Source: Membranipora membranacea (taxonomy: Eukaryota; Bryozoa; Gymnolaemata; Cheilostomatida; Membraniporidae). From it: a stretch of DNA of 64,000 nt. A program made the translations under genes and the position numbers. Shown in pieces: positions 58,801-64,000 of this stretch; positions within the stretch are counted from its first letter, which is position 1, and every line of letters starts with the position of its first letter. The notes under the pieces are model-generated. The model was not told where the DNA came from. It searched no databases and worked only from the letters and a program-made list of their open reading frames with translations. Where the stretch lies: positions 9,736,001 through 9,800,000 of the forward strand of contig OU612067.1 in NCBI GenBank assembly GCA_914767715.1, read 5' to 3'.

Positions 58801-61351
58801 ATTATAGGTATGAAGGGTATGGCATCCGACAGATAGCTCTTGTCCATGCGCATGCTCAGGTTAGATACTCTTTAACAGAAACAATTTCTTGAGGATCTCA
58901 TATAACCATTCCAAAAGTAAAATATTTGGCTCATCAAAAGAATAAGTCAGCCGGGTCTCTATGGCTCCTTATTGAGAGTTCATAGAGAAAATAATAGCAA
59001 AGTTCTGTGCGATTCTATGAGCTAGAAACCCGTATAAGGTCCCACTTAAAGCTGCCAACCATATTCAGCCAAATATAAATAATACTTCAAATTGGCTGAA
59101 TATGGTGATATATTATATATCATTATAGTATATATTATCAGCAGCAGCGTCGACCATTGGTGCAGGACTCACTCTTGGGATGTGTCTTCTCTCACTAGGG
59201 CCGTATATACCAGGCAGCCTAAGTGCACATGTCCTCAGTACAGTCGACCCGTCTGCTGTGATAGTTCCGTTAGCTTGTAGTATACATCTCTCTGCTTCTG
59301 TCTTGCTGTTACCATAGTTATCCCATGCTCTCTTAGGAAAAGATAATAATGAGGGAAACTTCAGGCAAACATAATGTATGTTTGTATGCAATGTATGATG
59401 ACATTATGTATAACCTAAATATGAATCAAACTTTTCCATTGTCAATATCCGTCTGGTTTTTAAAACAAATTGGCCAATTACCAACTGTATGAGATGTGAG
59501 AAGATAATCCTACTTAGTATAAATTAATCTTTGTCTTAACCTACTTAGTATAAATTAATCTTTGTCTTAATATGGATTTCGTATGAATCAATTAATTGAC
59601 ACTATAATACATGGTTAAATGATGGAGTATGTTTAATCATTTGATTTTAAAACTACCACAATTTTAAAGTTTTAGGACTCTTACAGTTTTATCAGCCACT
59701 AAAGATATTAAAATAATATCATAATTGCGAAAAATATAAAGGATATGATAGTTATTTTTAGGAAAATTTGCTTGATGAAAACTTGTCTTTCGAGAGGGGT
59801 AGGGTAATAAAAATAGCACATCAGAGTGAAGTTGAAACTACATAGCCTACCTGCCTGGAGTCAAAGTAAGGAAGACTTTCATCTCCATTTTCTATTCTCT
59901 GTCCTCCAAACACCACATTAACAGTACTCGTGAATACTAGTGCCTGTACATTATTTGTCTTACACGCTAGAGAGGGTAAAAGAAACAGATTATTATCAGA
60001 TGACAAAAGTTTGATAACCATAATGCTTCCTTCGCAATAAATTAAACAGACCAACAGCATTTGTTAGGAGTTAGGTGAAACCTAAGGCTAAACCTCCCAT
60101 GAATAGTTTCTTTTTTGAGGCCTTAAAACTGACATAACCAAAATATCTGAGTCTCTGATGAGAGTGAGCCAGCTAGATGACAATATTCACAAAATAAATG
60201 TGATCGGCTTGGTCCTACCTAAGGTCTAGAATTCATGTATGTTATGCTAGCTAATATTCATTCTTGGAATATCTTAATATAAGCTACCATAGACTGTTGG
60301 GCAAAAATCAAATGATAAGTAGAATTTCTAACTGGATGAAATCTTCTTGTTTGATTCACCCACCTTCTACGACATTCCTAGTGCCTTCGACGTTCACCTT
60401 CCAAATAATATCTTGATGTAGCTGGAAACAGAATAAGAAACATAATAATGCAAGCAGTATTATTACTTACATCACATCAGAGATAATTCTTACTGGGATT
60501 CAACTTAATGCCAAACTCAACTTCATAGGTAGCTTAAGAAAAGTGTTATTGAATTATTTTGCAGCAAAGTTTCACGTAGTATTCATCGGAAGACTGAAAC
60601 TACTATCATATACCTGAGCAAGAGAGATTTTGACCAATAACATTTCCTCTTCACTTTTACTAGATACTGATGTGTTGCCGTGACAGTCAGTCAATGTTGT
60701 TTATTTATGATTACCTGCTCCCGCCCTGACATGCCATATGACGCTAAATGGAGAACAATATCCGCCCCCTTGAAAGCAGCATTCAGACTTTCCTTATCAC
60801 ACATATCAACCTGAAATGGAGAGTCACATATTTTATATGCAATGAAACGATGACTTGAGTTATCAGCACAATTTCATGAACAGCATCACTGGAGAAGACG
60901 CTAAGAAATATATGCTGCTAAGGCTAGCACTTCAATATCTGCATCTGGCTATCCAGTAGCGCTACTATCAACTAGTCCGTCCTACACAAGAGGACAGACA
61001 CACAAACAGCGTAACTGAAATGTGGATTATGTTGACAGAGTTCACATTACAAACCTGATGATAATCCAGAGGTATGGAAAGCTGTAGGTCATCTAGGGAA
61101 GGTGGTGCTCTGTCTAATAGCTTTATCCTGCTGATATTTATCTCTACAAGACTCCCTGAGGCTGTGTTAATTGCAATAGTTTGTTTTCCACGTTTGCCAG
61201 ACAGTTTTGTAGCCTCTGTGTCTACTGCAAATGAAGAACTTTCATTGTCCTGCTGTAGATTCTTCTCTTGATTAATTCCAAAATACTTTTCCAGAAAGAC
61301 ACTACTAACATAACCTGAACCTCCAGTGATCACAAGAGTATGTCCTTCCAT
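55857..61351 (-). CDS. SDR42E1: Short-chain dehydrogenase/reductase 42E1-like (3-beta-HSD family)
   Basis: Ten exons in transcript order: 61351-61055, 60810-60715, 60421-60364, 59966-59851, 59331-59173, 58687-58550, 57971-57906, 57608-57551, 57014-56941 and 56093-55857 (TAG). All are GT-AG and in phase, giving 432 residues. It is an extended SDR with a Rossmann start LVITGGSGYVSS, active-site YGNSK (Tyr-x-x-x-Lys), LPGIYGP, GQAYFISDGAPINNFEFFRP typical of the 42E group, and a C-terminal hydrophobic helix (VIRFLVDLFLVIIIACLIM) that should anchor it in a membrane. It probably oxidises or reduces a sterol or similar NAD(P)-linked substrate; the exact substrate is unknown. The third Gly of the usual TGGxGYxG motif is Ser here, and exon 1 contains an extra polar stretch of about 35 residues between the first strand and the next. 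Confidence 0.94.
57130..57414. mobile_element. MITE in an SDR42E1 intron
   Basis: Terminal inverted repeats of about 46 bp (TTAATCCACTGCTGACACAG and onward against its complement at the right end). Each contains the internal palindrome GCTGGGCTTTGCCCAGC. Total length is 285 bp, non-coding. Confidence 0.88.
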
Positions 61352-62639
61352 GATTTTGCCTCAAGTTAGAGTTTTAGAAACAACCTATATTATATATACC
61401 AGATAACTGTGATGAGACAAATGCCTTGATACTTGTGTAACAAGGCTTGACCGGAAGTGATTTGCAAATAATTATACTCCACTGGCTGTGAATTCTTTAA
61501 AAAAAATAGACCATAATCTTAAATATTTTTTAGGATCTCAATTATCTATATGACCTTGACCATCTTATAAGCTAGCAGAGGGAGCCAAGGAAACGAGATG
61601 AAACAAAATTTCCTGAAAGTTGTTATGTACCTAGTACTACCAAGGGCTTGGTACTACTCACTCTTTGATCAATGAGAGGGATTTCATTGCTGTGCTACAG
61701 TGTTGACTGATATTATTGCTTGCCATACACCAAGGAGTAACAGTACTCTTTGCTTACACTGACTATCAAAATGGATATTCTGAGTTCTCCAGTCAAAATT
61801 CTCCCTCAACAATGATGGTCAGTGTGGAGTAGTCCTATCATAAGGTTTGTTGTCATGTTGTTGTACATGTATTTTGTACATGTATCTTGGAGTTGTCTTC
61901 TCTGTTCATACTACTAAGGAGTTACCACCCTACCCTGGCCTATATATGACAGAGACTGACTTGACCGTGACCTTGAAGAGACTACACATGGGCACCTGTC
62001 TACTGACTTTCATGGTGAGTGGACTGCTTTATATCTTGCCATCTAGATTAGAACCCAACTTCGCCACAGTCAGGGCCAATAACAATGTTTGTGAGCAGGG
62101 AGAATTCAATTCTCCCTGATGTAAGTAATAAAGCAATGAGGTAGTTCATTGAATAAAGTGTTCACTGATTGACCTCAGGCCACAGGTCTACTCCAAAACC
62201 TGAGACTTAGGCAATGTCTGACTGCCCCCCCCTTGAGTTTTTTTTTGCTTTGTTGTTTGAGGGTAATTCATATTCATAGTTGAGAAGACACATCCAACAT
62301 TCATGTCTCCGGAGTCAAAAGAAATTTGGACAGCACTTCCCTGTGTATTCTGTTTGAAAGACTACCTCCTAAGCTGCTCATACACACCTCATTTGATGGA
62401 TTTAATCACCTGTAGATCTTTCAGCAATTAATTTCAGTTTAAAACTTTTACAATCATGCGCAGACGGGTTATTCTGAAAAAAGGCTGGGCTTATAAACAG
62501 TGGTTTTACTATTTCAGGTTTTTTCGTTATGCGTCCATAATATAAAAATTATAATTTTCCTTTCACCGCCATGTCCTGATCGGGTGGCGGGTTTTTGCCT
62601 GACTCCTTGTTCCACCAGACTTCTCCACCTTATTAGGTC
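61352..62639. other. Gene-free stretch upstream of the SDR42E1-like gene
   Basis: No supported gene. A short open frame at 61847-62119 is likely chance. A half copy of the 31173-31245 palindrome lies at about 62180-62215. The promoter of the minus-strand SDR gene should lie at its left end. Confidence 0.5.
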
Positions 62640-63340
62640 ACTCGTATCATAGTCTAAGTGCTCAGACTCCAAGGCGCAGGGAGTTACTTGCGCAAGCTAT
62701 CAAAGTTTGATAGCTTGCGCAAGTAACTCCCTGCGCCTTGGAGTCTGAGCACTTAGACTACTCGTATCACCTCGTTCTAGATCTAGCCAGCGAATGTCGG
62801 CATTGATTGTGTCACTCCAGCGCTGTTTTGGCTGTCCACGGCCTCTGCTTCCCTCTACCCTCACCTCGTACACTCTCCTGATATCTTCATCACTCTCACG
62901 TCGACAAACATGACCATACCATTCTAGTCTCTTTTTCCTCATGACAACCCTGATTGGCAATATATTTGCTTCGGCTGTTATCTCTTCATTCCTTCGATGT
63001 TCCTCCGAGCTTATCCCCATGCAGTACCTTAACATTCGCATTTCACAAGAGCTAACCCTGTCTATAAGGGTTCCTGTTACGGGCCAGGTCTCATTCCCAT
63101 ACGTTAGAGCTGGCCGTATAGCAGTCTTGTAGATGAGGATCTTCAAGTTGGCAGGCATCTTCCTGTCGCAGAGTACTCCACTCAGTTCCCGCCATTTGTT
63201 CCATGCCTTTGAAATATGCAGCTCAATCTCTTTCCTGATTGACAATGGTGCCCAGGTACTTAAACTGCATGCGCCTAGGTAGGATTTCCTTCTCTTCAGA
63301 GTTGTAATTCCTCATCATGATGTTGCCATCTTCACCTATT
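62640..63340 (-). mobile_element. LINE 3' fragment
   Basis: The minus strand encodes RT C-terminal sequence: RRMQFKYLGTIVN, then after a frameshift IYKTAIRPALTYGNETWPVT, RMLRYCMGISSEEHRRNEEI, RLEWYGHVCRRE and GRGQPKQRWSDTI. It lacks endonuclease and palm domains. It is a different LINE lineage from the copy at 32465-35740. Its 3' end runs into a fold-back palindrome. Confidence 0.88.
62650..62760. repeat. Perfect 111-bp palindrome at a LINE end
   Basis: Two 55-bp arms (62650-62704 and 62706-62760) are exact complements around a single G. The right arm carries the last codons of the LINE fragment. ACTCGTATCA lies on both outer sides (62640-62649 and 62760-62769). Confidence 0.93.
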
Positions 63341-63880
63341 GGTGGTAATTACTCTGTCTTTGCCAATGTATAAACCAATGAAATGTCTTGTAAACCAATT
63401 GGAACCAATCGGAAATCCTGACAATATTTTAAGCACTAAGCCCCAGAACTTGTTTATTGGTAATAATCCTACGGCCAGACCAGTGTTTATAAGCCTTGAC
63501 TATTTACAGATTAATCCGTCTGCGCATGATTGGTAGGGTAAGGCGGGACACGTTGATCCACCCCACTTTTTTCAAATGCCATTTTATGTTTTGAGTTTTC
63601 CCCTCCATCAGAGGTCATGTGACCAAAGGCACCCTTTTTGAGCAGACAAAAAGAAATATAGCTACTAAGGGAAGATAATTATTTAGCTTGTCATCGTTTT
63701 TAGCGTAAAAAGTAAATAATGCGCTCATTAGCGGAGATTTCATCTATTCCCAACAACGCGTGACTGAGAAGTTGCAACTTTCATTATTTGATACTAACAT
63801 ATTTAGCCTCAATTTCACATAATAATAACTAATCTCTGATGGAGAGATTTTGTTTAACTCGAGTTGAAAGTGAAAAACAG
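63341..63880. other. Gene-free stretch
   Basis: No supported gene or repeat family. Confidence 0.5.
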
Positions 63881-64000
63881 GCACGTTGAGCCATGCCCGT
63901 TGGGGCACGTTGAGCCATGCTTGTTGGGGCACGTTGAGCCATGCTTGTTGGGGCACGTTGAGCCATGCTTGTTGGGGCACGTTGAGCCATGCTTGTTGGG
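63881..64000. repeat. 24-bp tandem repeat running off the window edge
   Basis: Five copies of GCACGTTGAGCCATGCTTGT plus TGGG; the first copy has a CC variant. Being 24 bp, the unit keeps any frame open, and the minus strand reads a PQQAWLNV octapeptide. Its total extent is unknown. Confidence 0.93.

Overview
The window is nuclear DNA of an animal. Every gene found is split by GT-AG introns, the intergenic DNA is AT-rich, and it is littered with LINE fragments, tRNA-derived SINEs and small inverted-repeat elements. The protein set (a true caspase domain, a Roco GTPase, PKA regulatory subunit RI, SDR42E1, gamma-glutamylamine cyclotransferase) is metazoan. Intron sizes and repeat types suggest an aquatic invertebrate, but the species cannot be named from this sequence alone.

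Layout. (1) 2.8-28.2 kb, minus strand: one large gene whose exons join in a continuous reading frame. It runs from an N-terminal region through a long leucine-rich-repeat (LRR) region, a Roc GTPase plus COR domain, a linker and a complete caspase (p20 with His and Cys, Asp-rich linker, p10), and ends in a short tail. The true 5' end is not resolved. (2) 11.3-25.6 kb, inside that gene: about 13 tandem units of roughly 1.15 kb, each carrying a 141-bp LRR exon of identical phase (2-2) encoding 47 residues. Introns are nearly identical between units, while the solvent-facing LRR codons differ. (3) 28.2-37.0 kb: repeat-rich DNA with palindromes, a 256-bp tandem duplication, an orphan exon, a LINE whose 5' half is inverted relative to its 3' half, and a 680-bp long-TIR element. 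(4) 37.0-39.05 kb, plus strand: a four-exon gamma-glutamylamine cyclotransferase gene with a 19 x 19-bp minisatellite sitting on a splice donor. (5) 41.1-54.7 kb, plus strand: nine coding exons of the type I regulatory subunit of cAMP-dependent protein kinase. (6) 55.9-61.35 kb, minus strand: a ten-exon SDR42E1-like gene, convergent with the PKA gene. (7) 61.4-64 kb: repeats, a LINE 3' fragment ending in a 111-bp fold-back, and a 24-bp tandem repeat running off the edge.

The main candidate for something undescribed is the first gene: LRR sensor-type repeats, a GTPase/dimerisation module and a catalytically intact caspase in one polypeptide, with an LRR exon array that looks recently expanded and diversified. 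By analogy with NLR/inflammasome and plant LRR receptors, it could work as a one-chain recognition and protease device. The architecture is read directly from sequence; the immune or cell-death role is inference. The PKA, SDR42E1 and cyclotransferase genes look like ordinary conserved genes with no evident functional link to it.
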